A DNA stretch of 64,000 bases, from positions 1,550,001 through 1,614,000 of the forward strand of contig JAEUWY010000004.1 in NCBI GenBank assembly GCA_022059125.1, given 5' to 3'. Every line of letters starts with the position of its first letter. Within the stretch, counting starts at the first letter, position 1. The notes below the pieces were generated by a model that had not been told where the DNA came from, ran no database searches, and saw only the letters and a list, made by a program, of their open reading frames with translations. Origin of the DNA: Corynespora cassiicola (Eukaryota > Ascomycota > Dothideomycetes > Pleosporales > Corynesporascaceae). Below, in pieces: positions 22,433 through 33,913 of the stretch. The translations under genes were made by a program, and so were the position numbers.

Positions 22433-23320
22433 TTATTGTACCTGAGAACCACAGTCGTTACCATCATCTGAATCCGAAAGAAGGTCCTGCTGAAACTGGA
22501 ATGCAAGATTGTACGCAACCAACTTCGCCATGGCCAAGAGGTAGAACTTATCTCCACGATCCCCATACTCGTCCTCCATCACCTTATATGCCGTAGCTCC
22601 CCGGCGCAGCTCGTGGCAAACGCGGTCTGGAAAGTTGAGCAGAAATTGCAATGTCACAATGTCCGTCCCACCTTCTCGGAGACTAAGCATGTACTACGGG
22701 AGGGTGTACTTGGGGACCACTTCAAACGCCTTGGAGGCGCCAGGGGGCAGTTGGCGGCCTCGAGAGTTGTTTGGCGTTTGACATTTCGATGGTTTGTCCA
22801 ATGGGGGATGCGAGGTGTGAGAGCCGGAACGACTCTTGGGCCTGACGGGCGTGCTTCTGCAGGGCTGTGCTGCCGGCCGTTGAGGATGGGGGCTGCGCCG
22901 TGGTTAATCCAGTTCTCATTTACCATCATCACTGGCGATTTTTCTAGTGTATGGGGGTGCGTGTCGCTCGGGTTTTTGAGAGAGCTCGGGTGAGTCTTGG
23001 GCTTCGGGCAGTGCTGCGGCTTTCATCTTCAAGTTCAAGGATTCCAGGTGCGATCTCTGCTACCTGTTGCCTCATCTTTTGTTGTTCCAGCATGATGCTG
23101 AAGTCCTCCATCCCTCTGTGTTAAATGCTTGGATTGGCGCAGACGGTGGACGCGGCGACCGCCGATGCATTAGTGGCGACCTACGCATCCGAACCGGGGA
23201 GGCTGTTGGAAATGTTGTTGCTGCTGTCTGTATAGCAGGCTCTGGCCCGTTTTGCTGATTGTGCCGCGGTTGGCTTGACGCTGGCTTCACCTTTCTCCTG
23301 TTTTTACGTCGTGGCGCCAT
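22433..23320 (-). pseudogene. Unrecognised gene, exon structure unresolved, with in-frame TAG
   Basis: The last segment (22690-22433) encodes a coherent region, LREGGTDIVTLQFLLNFPDR onward, ending in QFQQDLLSDSDDG. In the same frame just upstream lies KAFEVVPKYTLP, then TAG at 22694-22696, then YMLSL, so the text reads as one protein interrupted at a probable Gln. A start at 23320 gives a basic, Pro-rich N-terminus (MAPRRKNRRKVKPASSQ). The middle changes frame at least twice and needs introns I could not place with confidence. It may be a live gene if CCCGTAG is a splice acceptor. Function unknown. Confidence 0.4.
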
Positions 23321-25436
23321 GGTCGTACTCTAGGGGATTGGCGGTGGTGTTTTTGTGGAGTCAACATGACACCAATGTGGGATTATAATATATCACTAGA
23401 GTCCATTTGTTTGCGTAGTGAATGTATTGAGTGAATTACGGGTTATCGCGGTTAAAGATCTCCACTCCCCATCTTCATTTTCCAATCTGAGTTGGCTGTA
23501 AGGTTAATCCAAATAAGTATCCGCACGTAACAGCGCGTTTCTAGATGTCAGGGGCCACTTATTTTACCTTAGTCTGCGCATTGATTATGACTTCGGATGA
23601 CAGTAGCCAAGGTAGTTAAACTCTATCCACGTTTAGTCTGTCGTCTTTGAGAGGTATGATCCACTCTTGCGATTCGACACTCGGAATGGTCTACGCGATG
23701 AATTTCCGCTTATCAGTATTTCAGTACAGGTATCCATTTTTTGAGGCTTTGTCTCTATACTACATACCTGTGAGAGATCCACTCGAACATCGCTTGCAGA
23801 TTGCTGTTCATTGATTATTATCCATTGCTTGTATTTCAACCGAGCCGATTGTGGTGATCGATATGGATTGCACCTCCTGCCTTTGTTCCGGCTTAGATTT
23901 CTAGCGCGACACGACCTAGTTTAATCAGATAAGTTGATCAGGAGCCCACATAGCATTGACTATCTGATATAAAGACATGCTAGGTATCCGAGCTGGACGA
24001 AATAAGGTAGGATGCGTGGCTAGATAAGGCTATGTTGAGCGCGACGTCCTTTGCAATGTACGTTGTACTATGCTAGTAGTAAGGAGTACGAAGGGCCAGT
24101 GGAGATTGTTTTGTATTACGGCCCTTGAAAAAGAGCTTTGATGAAAGCAGATTAGCACAGCTTCGGAGTCCCCGGAATACACATGGATCATTACCAATGA
24201 TTCAGATCGGGATCCTCAGCTTAAAACGAAATATGCCCAGGCTTGTCACTGCGTGGTCTGGAGGTGACAAGGCAGACTAGATAGGCAGTAATTCAGGAGA
24301 TTATGCAAGCGCAAAACGAATCAGTTACAGTCGAAACAGGCTCCATCCCTTTCGGCCATGTTGTTTCGTCTGAATGCTTAACAGCTAACAAAGCACGTCA
24401 GCCGACCACTGTTTTATGCTACTATTGGGATGGAGGGAAGCAATACGAGGTGCTTTGTTTATCCTGTCAGCAACCCCATGGTCGCGGTCGCGGTCGCAGT
24501 CGCAGTCGGGATCGCACACATGCCAGACCCTCCACGCTCCGATTATTTATATCGCATCCAGGATCATTGCGGGCAAACGCAAAAGTTTAATGACATTACA
24601 TCACTGAACTCAAGAACCCCAAGAAGTCGGTCCCCAGAACCCAAGAGCCGAGGTCCTGGCGACCAGAGACCATGTCCTAATCAGGCCACTGACTCTGGCA
24701 CTGCCACGCATCATGGCCTTCGGGAGCGCGGGAATGCACACATCCCGGGGTCAGCCGCTGGCACGGAGGGCAAAGATTTTCGCAACCGAGCCATTGAACG
24801 CCGGTCACACAACGCTTACGCGTTCTTTTCAGGCCGAGAATCCGTTCAATCCGCTGTCCTTTTCCATGGCGTTTTCAAACGTGTAGCTCGTTGCGACAGA
24901 ACGATCGCCCAGCCCGTACCTGAACGATGGTACCACCGGTGAAGCGCATCCTCTGCAGGGGGTTGGTGCCTTCGGTCACGTGAGGTAACATAACGGCCAA
25001 TAGGGGATGGATCGAAACGACACTAGGTGGTATTATAAGCCCGAAAGGGAAATGTACGAGGATGCCAATGGCGCAGGGACAGGTGTGTGGTGGGGTGTGG
25101 GAATCGGCGGATGGGAAGCATAGCCTGCGGCCTGCAGCTTATAGGCCATATATATAATTAGGACAGGTTTCTGACATCCAAGAGAATCTGTATAAACGCT
25201 GTACGCAGCTTTGCTCCACAATCCGGAGGTTCCGTCTACCTTCTTTGTCGTCCATAACCACGGCCTCGCCGTATCTGACAAACGATCGTCTCTCACTTAA
25301 AACAAAGACTCCATTCCCCGCCAGGCCCTTCGTTCGTGCGGACACCTAGTCTCGCCTCCGCTTTCCACAATTGCGCCGCGATCCCCACTGCATCAGACAG
25401 ATTGCGCCAAACAACCCACCTGACGCTCTCGTTGCC
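23321..25436. other. 2.1 kb intergenic region
   Basis: No supported gene. Contains a short GGTCGC/CAGTCG run near 24481-24512. Short open frames overlap on both strands and lack domains. Confidence 0.4.
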
Positions 25437-25833
25437 ATGGCGGTCATAATGCTAGAGAAGCGTGATAATATGGGTTGGTCATCCCACACTAGAGACTCCA
25501 TCTGCCCCTGGTTCCGTAGTCGTCGCGAATCAGTAATACTGTTGTTCCATCCCTTGCTGACTCCGTATTCCTCACCCAGGCTATGCCATCCACCCATTCG
25601 GCATCGTTCTCTTATCGATGCTCGGAGCTGGCCTGCTTGTAGCCGTTGGCGCAGGCATCTGGCGGGTGATGTATCCAAACAACGACGGCTGGAAACATCG
25701 ATCCGCATCTCAAGAGGATTACATGAGGGAGGTCCGCTCAAGGAACTCTGATGCCCTCATGCGCGAGGGCATGAGGACCAAATACAAGCTGCGAACATCC
25801 GATCCTTCGTCTTCCGTAACTCCGTCGGCATGA
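25437..25833 (+). CDS. Small single-pass membrane protein, 96 aa
   Basis: Exon 1 25437-25473 (MAVIMLEKRDNM), intron 25474-25579 (GTTGGT..CTGAC..ACCCAG), exon 2 25580-25833. The join reads NMGYAIHPFGIVLLSMLGAG, followed by a membrane helix ending VGAGIWRVMYPNNDG and a charged tail with EDYMREVRSRN and a Ser/Pro end. The exon 2 frame is convincing; the weak donor and thus the first 12 residues are less certain. No known domain. A role in an internal membrane or the plasma membrane is possible but not supported further. Confidence 0.55.
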
Positions 25834-26460
25834 GCAAGCTTCTCTATCTCGGTACCAGTAGATGGCAGGCCTTATCAAGCCGTTGACTATCTACGATATC
25901 TATCCAGCGTGGGAGCGCTCGCAAACTTCCATATTGAGGGACGGGTAGGACTAATGCGGGATGAAAAATGGGATACACGATGATGGGATGGTCGGCAAAT
26001 TGGTTGGCGTTGATACGGAATGGGAAATACCACTTTGATTTGATGGGAAAGGTATGGGCTTGGTGAAATTGTAGGGCGCGTTCCCATGTTGTACGATACC
26101 TTCATATTCGAGATACCCTTTGTAAGACACTGCAGCTACGCTCAGCCTAGGACAAATTGTGGACTTGAAGTGAATGTTCCTCGGTGATCCGGTTGGTGAT
26201 GGTAGCTCCCGATACCCCCATGCACGATACATGGATGGAGAAGAGTTGGGGCGCAAAGGAGTGGCGCGGAAGCAAGCGGAGACAGTTGAGTAAACATATC
26301 AAAGCTTTACTGTCTGCGTCGAACCGGTATTCCTCATCTTTTTCGACCAAGCTTAAAATTAAGTTCACGAAGCTCTGTGTGTGTCGTTTGCGATGATCCT
26401 TTCCGTGGCTCCGGGCATCTCGTTGAACTTTCCAAGTCATCTAGGGTCCCGTACAAAGGC
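25834..26460. other. 627 bp intergenic, convergent 3' ends
   Basis: Lies between the 3' ends of the small membrane protein gene (plus) and the Zn2Cys6 gene (minus). No coding signal seen. Confidence 0.4.
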
Positions 26461-27827
26461 CTAGATTTCCGATTCGGTCTCTTCGGCCAATCTAGGGGCA
26501 CGTAGTTGACTCAAATCAATACCGGCTTCAGCCACAGGCCAGGAAATTGGATTGCACTGTGCTTCGCCTAACACAAGTGCCGCCGTTGAGATAAGGCTCG
26601 ATGCAATCGTTCCTAACCACCATATTTCAGGTCTCCTTGCAAAGATGATACCGTAATGCGCAAGTATTATCCATGCTTCAGGCCAGCGGTTCTCGATGAG
26701 AGAAATGAATTCTAATGGGGGTTCCATAAGCCATGATATGGTTGAGGTCCAGTCAAGGATTTTACTTGATCCTGAGTCTTCAGCGACAGTGAGCTGTGAT
26801 ACGAGGGCAAATTGTTGGCGTAAACTCTTCAAAGCAGCCCTCAAGTAGTCAAACTGATACTGATACCGTCTTCCAGGGCGTGCCCACAGCTTCTCTATGT
26901 CTTTGAGTCTCCGGTCGTCTTCGATTGCCTGGGTAGTCGTGGGAATGGGATATGGCCACCAATCTTTTTGTAATATGGGAGACGCCTCACTATTTAACAA
27001 TTGTTCCCAATGAGGTACCAAAATATTGAGCACTCCATGCAGGCAGCGCAGTAATCGAGTAGTGGCATGCACTAGGCTGTCGACCTTCTCTTCGTGCTGT
27101 TTGGAAGACAATCGCCCAGTCTGGATACTCTGTATAGTAGCTTTGCATTCGTCTGCATATGCAAGCGTGGTGAAGGAGTTTATGGTAGCAGAAAAAATGA
27201 ATAGGGCCTCTGCGTTATCATCGTTGAGGTTCTGGATTGCCTTGCGGTACTCGACGAGGCCGTTGCCCATTTGATCTTGGGCAATGCTGTAATATGCATG
27301 CTGCTCGCTCTCCACACTCGAGAATCGAGATAGATGGAGAGATGTCACTGCAAATATACCCTGGAGAATAAATGGGTGGCCTTTTGCCAGCCTCGAAACT
27401 ATCCTTGGCAAAGCAGCCTTGCCCTGATCGTCGCCAGAGAGAGCAGTAGTGGTTTGCGTAGCGAAGTGGTGTAAAAGATGTTTTGAACGAGCCTTTAGAA
27501 TGACTGGTAACTTGTCTAGCAAGCCATCTCGAGACAGACTATCCCATAGCGAAGGCGGCGAAAGTGGAGAGGGTGGTGACGGTGAGAGCGCAAACACATG
27601 CACGCTACCCGGGGCCTTTCTGTCGGCCAGAGGAGGATCCAGGGCAGGGAAGCTGCACTCGATGCCTCTTTTTTTACACTTGCTACATGTCGGTCTGCCC
27701 TCATCGCACTGTTGCTGTCAGCAAAGATGACTCTTGGCGAATAAGTAGAGGCAGAGACCTTCACGCGCCGCTTCTTGCACGGCAGGCAGCCAAGCCTCGA
27801 CTTGTGGTGAGCTCTGCGCACGGGCAT
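26461..27827 (-). CDS. Zn2Cys6 fungal-type transcription factor, 438 aa
   Basis: Exon 1 27827-27759, intron 27709-27758, exon 2 27708-26461. Two acceptors are possible (GACAG or CAACAG six bases on). Only the second gives the canonical spacing C-x2-C-x6-C-x6-C-x2-C-x6-C: CLPCKKRRVK|CDEGRPTC then CSKCKKRGIEC. A Pro/Ser linker follows, and then the helical fungal-specific regulatory domain (LQGIFAVTSLHLSRFSS), of the type seen in Upc2-like and DUF3468 proteins. It should bind DNA as a nuclear regulator; its target genes are unknown. It is divergent from the GH125 gene across 0.88 kb, so control of that neighbour is possible but untested. Confidence 0.82.
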
Positions 27828-28708
27828 TGCAAGCTTGCTAGGTACCGAAAATTCTTCGATGTGGAGCGCAGCCGGAGTTCTCACCGAGTCTACGACCCAT
27901 CGTGAGATTGAGTGAAGATGGAAAGCCGCAAGGTGACATCCGGAATGTACCTGGACACAGCCGATAGCACTAAGCCCATCTGGACTTTAGCCGCCTACAG
28001 GGGTGCCTTGAAACCCCCAACTACACTTCGTCTTCTCTCCACGACAGACATCACAGAAGTTGCTCTTCATGCTCCTTTGCCGTTTCTCAAAGACGCCCAC
28101 CGGGGCCTCCAATATCCACGCTCGTCTTCGATGTTCTCGGCACCGTGATCAAGCTATACAGGCAATATTCGCCGAAGGACCAGTCCAGCCACCCGCTGCG
28201 CCGTCCCCGCAGCCCCATCCTTACCTCCATGTCGTGTGCCTGTTTTGCCCCTGCAAAGATCCACGCGAACCCCTCAGAATCGTCACCCGGCAGCCGGTTC
28301 CCTTGGGCGCCCTTCTGCTCTGACACCCCTCCAGTCCCCAGACTTGGGTGTCACTTCTTACCAGCTTCCCGTTTCTGAGGTTGGCAAACGGCCTGCTGAC
28401 ATTCACCGTTCATAAGGCAGGCCAATGACGTGGGTAAGCATGCCGAGCTTCGGTATAGCTTCACGAGGGTTACATTAGCTCCTCAGTAACGGGCCATGGG
28501 ATCAACAGCGGGGTATAGCAAAATGGAAGGTAGCGCGCCGATTACGGTCATGAGCACCGCATGGGCCGGCAGCGGATTCTTTTTTATAAATGCTCGATGT
28601 CGTCACAATTTTTTTTTCGTCAGTGGGAATTGAAAAGAAGGAAAACTTGGGTCGCTCTTGGAAAACTGCCCCCTGATAACTTCTCTCCTGTCTTTCTCGC
28701 CGGTCAAG
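27828..28708. promoter_or_regulatory. 0.88 kb divergent promoter region between Zn2Cys6 gene and GH125 gene
   Basis: Both genes start here in opposite directions. A TTTTTATAAAT string near 28580-28590 is a fair TATA element for the GH125 gene, about 120 bp before its ATG. No binding site for the regulator could be named. Confidence 0.4.
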
Positions 28709-30256
28709 ATGGGCGGCTTCAAGCTTCTTCCATTGTTCCTCACGGCGCCTCTACTGGCTTGGGCGCAATGTCCAGAGTACGTCGACTATGCTAAGGAAGT
28801 CCATGAGCCTCTTAGCTCGGGGAGGTACCAGCTTGCTTACCAGCGTCCGACCGAACAATGTCGCACTTTCAGATCGCAAGGCCTGGAGGATGTCATCACG
28901 CGAATGGAGTCCGTGATTGCGGACCCTGACCTGTACCGGCTCTTCCAGAACGCGTACCCGAACACCCTGGACACTGCGATACGATGGAAGGGATATGCTG
29001 CAGACGACGCAGAGGAAGAATTGACCTTCATTATTACGGGCGACATCAACGCCATGTGGCTGCGCGACTCATCCAACCAGATGCAGAGCTACCTACCACT
29101 ACTCAACGCCAGCAGCGACCCAAACTCGATCGCCAGCCTTTACCGCGGAACCATCAACCTACAGGCTCGATACCTCCTCACCTCTCCGTACTGCAACTCG
29201 TTCCAACCTCCCGTAGAGAGCGGAATCGACATTGCCGTCAACGACGCTGCGAGCCAGGACACAGTCACTCCGGCCTATTCCAACTCGTCGGTCTTCGAGT
29301 GCAAATATGAACTCGACTCCCTCGCGGCGTTCCTGCAGCTATCGGCAGACTACTACAATGCCACCGGCGATGTCGAATTCTTCGGAAAGCACAAGTGGAT
29401 GCAGGCCGTCGAAGCCGTGCTCAAGGTAGCCGACGAAATGACGACACCCACGTACGGCGCGGACGGCGCGGTGCTCACGAGCCCATACACCTTCACGCGC
29501 CTCACGAGCCGGGCAACGGAGACGCTGGCCAACGATGGCATCGGCAACCCGGTGGCCAACGGTACGGGCCTCATCCGCAGCGCCTTCCGCCCCAGCGACG
29601 ACAGCACAATCTACCAGCTGTACATCCCCGCCAACATGCAATTCAGCCGCTTCCTGGCCATCACCTCAGACATCCTGTCCGAGCTCGGCGGCGACCAGGC
29701 CGCCGCCCTCTCCCAGCGCACAGCCTCCCTCTCCCAATCGATCCAAGCGGCCATCGAGCAGCACGGCACCGTCACGCACCCGCTGCATGGCAAAATCTAC
29801 GCCTTCGAGGTCGACGGCTTCGGCTCCACGACAATCATGGACGACGCAAACATTCCTTCCCTGCTCGCCGCCCCCTTCCTGGGCTACCCCGTCGACGCCC
29901 AGACGTACGCCAACACGCGCGCCCTCGCCCTCTCCGCGGCCAACCCTTACTTTATGCGCGGCCCCGTCATAAATGCCGTCGGCGGGCCGCACCAGGGGCC
30001 CGGCATGGCGTGGCCCATGGCGTCGATTGTGCGCATCTTGACCACCGACGACGACGACGAGATCAAGGGCGAGCTGGCGCAGATTGTCAGCTCGACGGAT
30101 GGGCTGGGCCTCATCCACGAGAGTATCAATTCGTTCAATCAGAGCGATTGGACGAGGCAGTGGTTCTCGTGGGCGAATGGCCTGTTTGGGCAGATGATTC
30201 TCGATCTGGAGGAGAGGAAGCCGGGCATCCTGGATACGAGTTTCCAGGGCGCATAA
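28709..30256 (+). CDS. Secreted GH125 exo-alpha-1,6-mannosidase, 515 aa
   Basis: Intron-free. Start at 28709 because a signal peptide follows at once (MGGFKLLPLFLTAPLLAWAQ, cleavage after about residue 19). The family hallmark GDINAMWLRDSSNQMQSY lies near residue 113, and the later MRGPVINAVGGPHQGPGMAW and SINSFNQSDWTRQWFSWANG segments complete the (alpha/alpha)6 barrel. GH125 enzymes release mannose from alpha-1,6-linked mannosides without metal, and act in the extracellular space or the secretory path. The sequence is more GC rich than its neighbours, which produces a long open frame in a second frame (29395-30279) that is only a shadow. High confidence in family, moderate in exact substrate. 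Confidence 0.92.
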   Translation: MGGFKLLPLFLTAPLLAWAQCPEYVDYAKEVHEPLSSGRYQLAYQRPTEQCRTFRSQGLEDVITRMESVIADPDLYRLFQNAYPNTLDTAIRWKGYAADDAEEELTFIITGDINAMWLRDSSNQMQSYLPLLNASSDPNSIASLYRGTINLQARYLLTSPYCNSFQPPVESGIDIAVNDAASQDTVTPAYSNSSVFECKYELDSLAAFLQLSADYYNATGDVEFFGKHKWMQAVEAVLKVADEMTTPTYGADGAVLTSPYTFTRLTSRATETLANDGIGNPVANGTGLIRSAFRPSDDSTIYQLYIPANMQFSRFLAITSDILSELGGDQAAALSQRTASLSQSIQAAIEQHGTVTHPLHGKIYAFEVDGFGSTTIMDDANIPSLLAAPFLGYPVDAQTYANTRALALSAANPYFMRGPVINAVGGPHQGPGMAWPMASIVRILTTDDDDEIKGELAQIVSSTDGLGLIHESINSFNQSDWTRQWFSWANGLFGQMILDLEERKPGILDTSFQGA

Positions 30257-32115
30257 AGGCGGGCGCACACATGGTATGATGACTCTTTCTTCTCTAGTTT
30301 TTTTTCCTTTTCCCATTGATGCTCGTTGCTTTTTGGTTCTTGGGCCTATTTTGCATGAATCAAGCGATGAGAGAGAAAAAAAAAAGGAAAGGGTCAATTC
30401 ATCGTTGAACCCAGGGTAGGGAATCATCGATACAACGCACATAAACAGGCACATGTTGTTGCTTGTCATAATTTCTAGTATTGATCCCTACAATACTCTT
30501 CCCATATCCGTCCATGTCTACCATGCAGTGACCATGGCCTGCCCTTGCTCCCCCACCTCCACCTCCCCCTGTCTTACCTCAACCGGCATGCTCCTCGCCA
30601 CACACGCTACAACGGAATGAACAATCACGATCACGCATTTCAAACCCACGTCTTCTGCTCCGAGGGCAATTAATCACTTCATGCAACGTCGCACTTGTAC
30701 AAGCACATTCCCTTCCTGTCCACGGCACGTGCATGCTCGGTAATAGGCTCAAGGCTGCCTGCATGCGCCATCTACTTTCTTGTGTGCAACATGCTTGCTA
30801 GCTATCAAAAGCTGGGCGGAGTGTCAGGTGAGGAGGGGTAGAGTGGAGGAAGGCGGGGTATGAAGCACGAGAGAGGCGTAGGAAGAAGCGGAGCAACTAA
30901 GACATGCAGGGTGCGGACGTATGTGATGCAGCAAGGATTGGAAATGTGTGGTTGCCCTTGTTGTCGTTGTTGTTGCTGTTGGCGGTGGTGGCAGTGGCAG
31001 TGGTAGTGGCCGCGGAGAATTGGGGCCGGCCGGGCAACGTGATACATGGCGGCGTGGGGATCCTGCTATGGGCCGTGGAGCGCTATAGGTCAAGGTATCT
31101 AGTCATATGGTAGGCCGAAGGTGAGGCGTACTGTCCGAGGCTGCGAGGCCTCTGCCATACGCGGCCTTCAAGCATCCCTGCGCGATGCGATGGAACATGT
31201 TGGGAGAAGGCCGAGCCGTGTCAAACGATCTGTTGTTTACGTGACGGCGGCGATCTCCAAGATCGATTAGGCAGGGAAAAGAGGAAAGACAAAAGGCGAA
31301 AGTTAGCTGTAGATGCTCCATTTGGGAAAGAGTTCAGAGGCCAGAGGGGGGAAAGTGGCCTGCCCTGATACAGTTGCCGTGAGAGAGGCCGTGACGTAGA
31401 GGTGTTGGTTCATGCCTTAGGCCCTCTGGGCCCGGAACCGACTTCTAGACGAGGTCGTGGCGTTCATGCTGTTCTCGGGGATAGATATCAACGAAGCTAG
31501 AATAGGCGTAGTGATGGCGGGCGGGTGGTGATGCTGTGACCAGGGAGGTTTGACTGTCAAAAAGGTGGGAAACCGTGGACCGGGTCATTGGCAGACTGCT
31601 GGCGGCGGGTTGCGAAAAGAAATGGAAGTATCCCGCAGCGTCAAACGGGTCGTCCACGTAGCCGCATCGGGAGATGTTGGTCGGCGATGTGCAGCGTCGC
31701 ATGGAGGGTCTCACGGAACGATTGGTGGTGCGGCGGGTGTCGTTAGCAACTCTGTTGGGGTGGCGTGGGGTTGAGTGTGTATGGAACACCAGAAGACGCC
31801 CTCTCGAACACGTCGAGAGTTGGCGGGCGTGGCCTCTTGGGTGCCAGGCCAGCCCAATCTACCTGGGAATTGGCAAAGTAAAAGCAGAAAGTAGCATGAC
31901 GTGTCGCATAGGTCCACCGTTAATATAGCGCAGGAAATAACTCCGGGACCTGAGACCGAGGGAGGAGAGGGAAGATCAAACAGAGCCGAAAGTTGAAAAG
32001 AGCAAAATGGCGTGCATGGGAGGGAGTAGCTTTGGGGAGCTCCGAGGCAGACCCGCCAAGGGACCGGGGCGTGGTTGGCAGGGCAGCACGACGTGGGAAT
32101 GTTATCGACGCGTGC

Positions 32116-32138
32116 AGCTCAGCTCAGCTCAGCTCAGC
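32116..32138. repeat. Tandem AGCTC repeat, four and a half copies
   Basis: AGCTC units in perfect tandem, GC-balanced pentamer. Intergenic. Confidence 0.85.
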
Positions 32139-32808
32139 CAAGGTGAGCCCGCGGCCGTCCATGGGTGTGTCTGCGAGCAGGTCGCCGTCGATATGTACTG
32201 CAGGGCCGGACAGCGTCGCCGGCCAGCGGCTAGCAGCGAGGCGGCGCCGGCGGGCTGGCTCTGGATGACAGGGCGGGAGGCCCCCCAGGGAGTGGAGGCT
32301 CTGCCGGTTTCACATGGGCAGGGCGGGCGTCACGCATAAATTCGACGCGGTCGCTGTCAATACCTTTTGGAGAAAGAGAGGCCGAGTCCGGCGGAAGCAG
32401 GTCCGGGATGGCAGCGAGGACAGCCGTGTGCGTCGCTGGGCGATGGGCGATGGGCGATGGTGGAAGAAGTCTGGGTCGGGGAGGTCGGGGAGGGCCAATA
32501 TATGGAGGAGCGGCGGCGGTGACGTGGTTGGAGGGCAGGCGGGCGATAGGCGACCGTGGCCAGCAGCAGCGTGGGAGCGATCGCGGGGCCTGTTGGGCTC
32601 GCTTCGGCGGGCGAACGCAGGGAAGGAGGCGCCCGCCCGCCGATCGAGTCAGGGAAGGGGCCAGGGGGTGCCTTCCCAGCAGACGGGTCGCCGTCTCTCT
32701 CGACAGGCACCCGCGCACCTCGTCGGTCGCTCCTTCCACCGCCGGCTGTGGATGGATGACGTTTTCTACAGCGCCCTCTCTCTGTCCTCCTGCATCGCTC
32801 CCCAGCTC

Positions 32809-32855
32809 CCCGCCAGCCCGCCAGCCCGCCAGCCCGCCAGCCCGCCAGCCGCCAG
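32809..32855. repeat. Tandem CCCGCCAG octamer, five copies plus a degenerate copy
   Basis: Perfect 8 bp units from 32809 to 32848 followed by a 7 bp variant. It drives artificial Pro/Ala/Ser-rich open frames on both strands. Confidence 0.85.
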
Positions 32856-33255
32856 CCGGTCCGCCCTGTCTCTCCGCCTCTCCGTCTCTCTCCGTCCAGG
32901 CTCAAGCTCAGGCTCAGGCTGGGCACGCCGCCCTGGACGTCCCACGGCTCGACGACTCGTAGCGGGGCTGGAAATGAGGGCCCCTCCGCCGGCCGCTGCT
33001 TGCGGCCAACGGCAGCCCATCGTGATATTCTGCCCTCGCTCTGGCGCGTTTGAGACGCGCCCGCCAATAATCCGCCCTCCAAACTTTGCGCCTGCTGGCC
33101 CTTCCACTCCCGTGCACCAGATGCGCCATGGCCCAGGGCTGCAATAAGCTCTCCGACGCCGCCTGCCGGACTTGCAAACTGACAGCTGCACTTCCAGCCT
33201 GGGGCCCATCCCCCATCACGACAAAACCTCAGGCCCGCCCACCCCGACGCCTCTT

Positions 33256-33299
33256 GCTCTCCCCTCTCCCCTCTCTCCTCTCCCCTCTCCCCTCTCCCC
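33256..33299. repeat. CTCTCCC-type pyrimidine repeat
   Basis: Imperfect CTCCC/CTCTC units on one strand only purine-free, typical of fungal CT-rich promoter tracts. About 615-660 bp before the next ATG. Confidence 0.7.
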
Positions 33300-33913
33300 G
33301 ACCCTCTGCACCCCAGTATCAGCACCAGTCCACGGCCGTTCCGCTGCTCTGCCTGCGTCTCTGCTCCTCGGCCGCTTTCGTCCCTCTCTGCCATCGCGTT
33401 TCACATAAGACGCAATCCCACTATTCACGCTGCTGCATTAAGCGCTCTGACCTCAGTCTCCCCTCATACACCACTCCACCCTCCTGGAGCGCCAATTGAG
33501 CCAATCCCACGTCGACACATCCTGCGACGTCCTCCGCCGTTGTGCACTTTTCAGCAAATTCCCCGAGTTTCGTTCGCATTGCTTCCATACCACACCGTCC
33601 CTGTCAGCCTCGCCCGACCACTGCCCGCCCGCCCTGCAGGCCTGCCGTTTCACCTTGGGTCCCCAAACCTCCAACGCCTGTCCCAATCGCTCTCTTTCCT
33701 TCTTTCCCTTCAAGGTTTATCATCCGGCACATCCAAACGCGCCTATGCCCTAAAACGCGACCCAACAGGCCTCCCGGTCATGGCGCCCTATTTTTGACAC
33801 CTCAACCCAAGCCCAAACCCATGCAACAGGACAGGCTGGTCCCAGTCGGAAAAAACGCCTTGACCCTACCCTCCTAGATCCGGCCTCGCTTTTAACAGCC
33901 TGGCCCGCCCAGC

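Larger units (their letters stand above)
30257..33913. other. 3.7 kb intergenic region with low-complexity repeats
   Basis: No supported gene despite overlapping long frames on both strands around 32300-33400; those frames consist of Pro/Arg/Ser/Gly-rich, repeat-driven sequence. It contains three simple repeats (separate entries) and a long C/T-rich tract leading to the gene at 33914, which looks like a pyrimidine-rich promoter and 5' UTR. Confidence 0.5.

Noticed and set aside
29395..30279. Long open frame (294 codons) overlapping the GH125 gene in another frame
   Set aside because: Shadow of GC-rich codon use; Arg/His/Pro-rich product without domain, while the GH125 frame has signal peptide and catalytic motifs.
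32357..33394. 345-codon minus-strand frame and a 277-codon plus-strand frame in the same place
   Set aside because: Both are driven by simple repeats and GC-rich sequence, give low-complexity products and lack domains or coherent splice extension.
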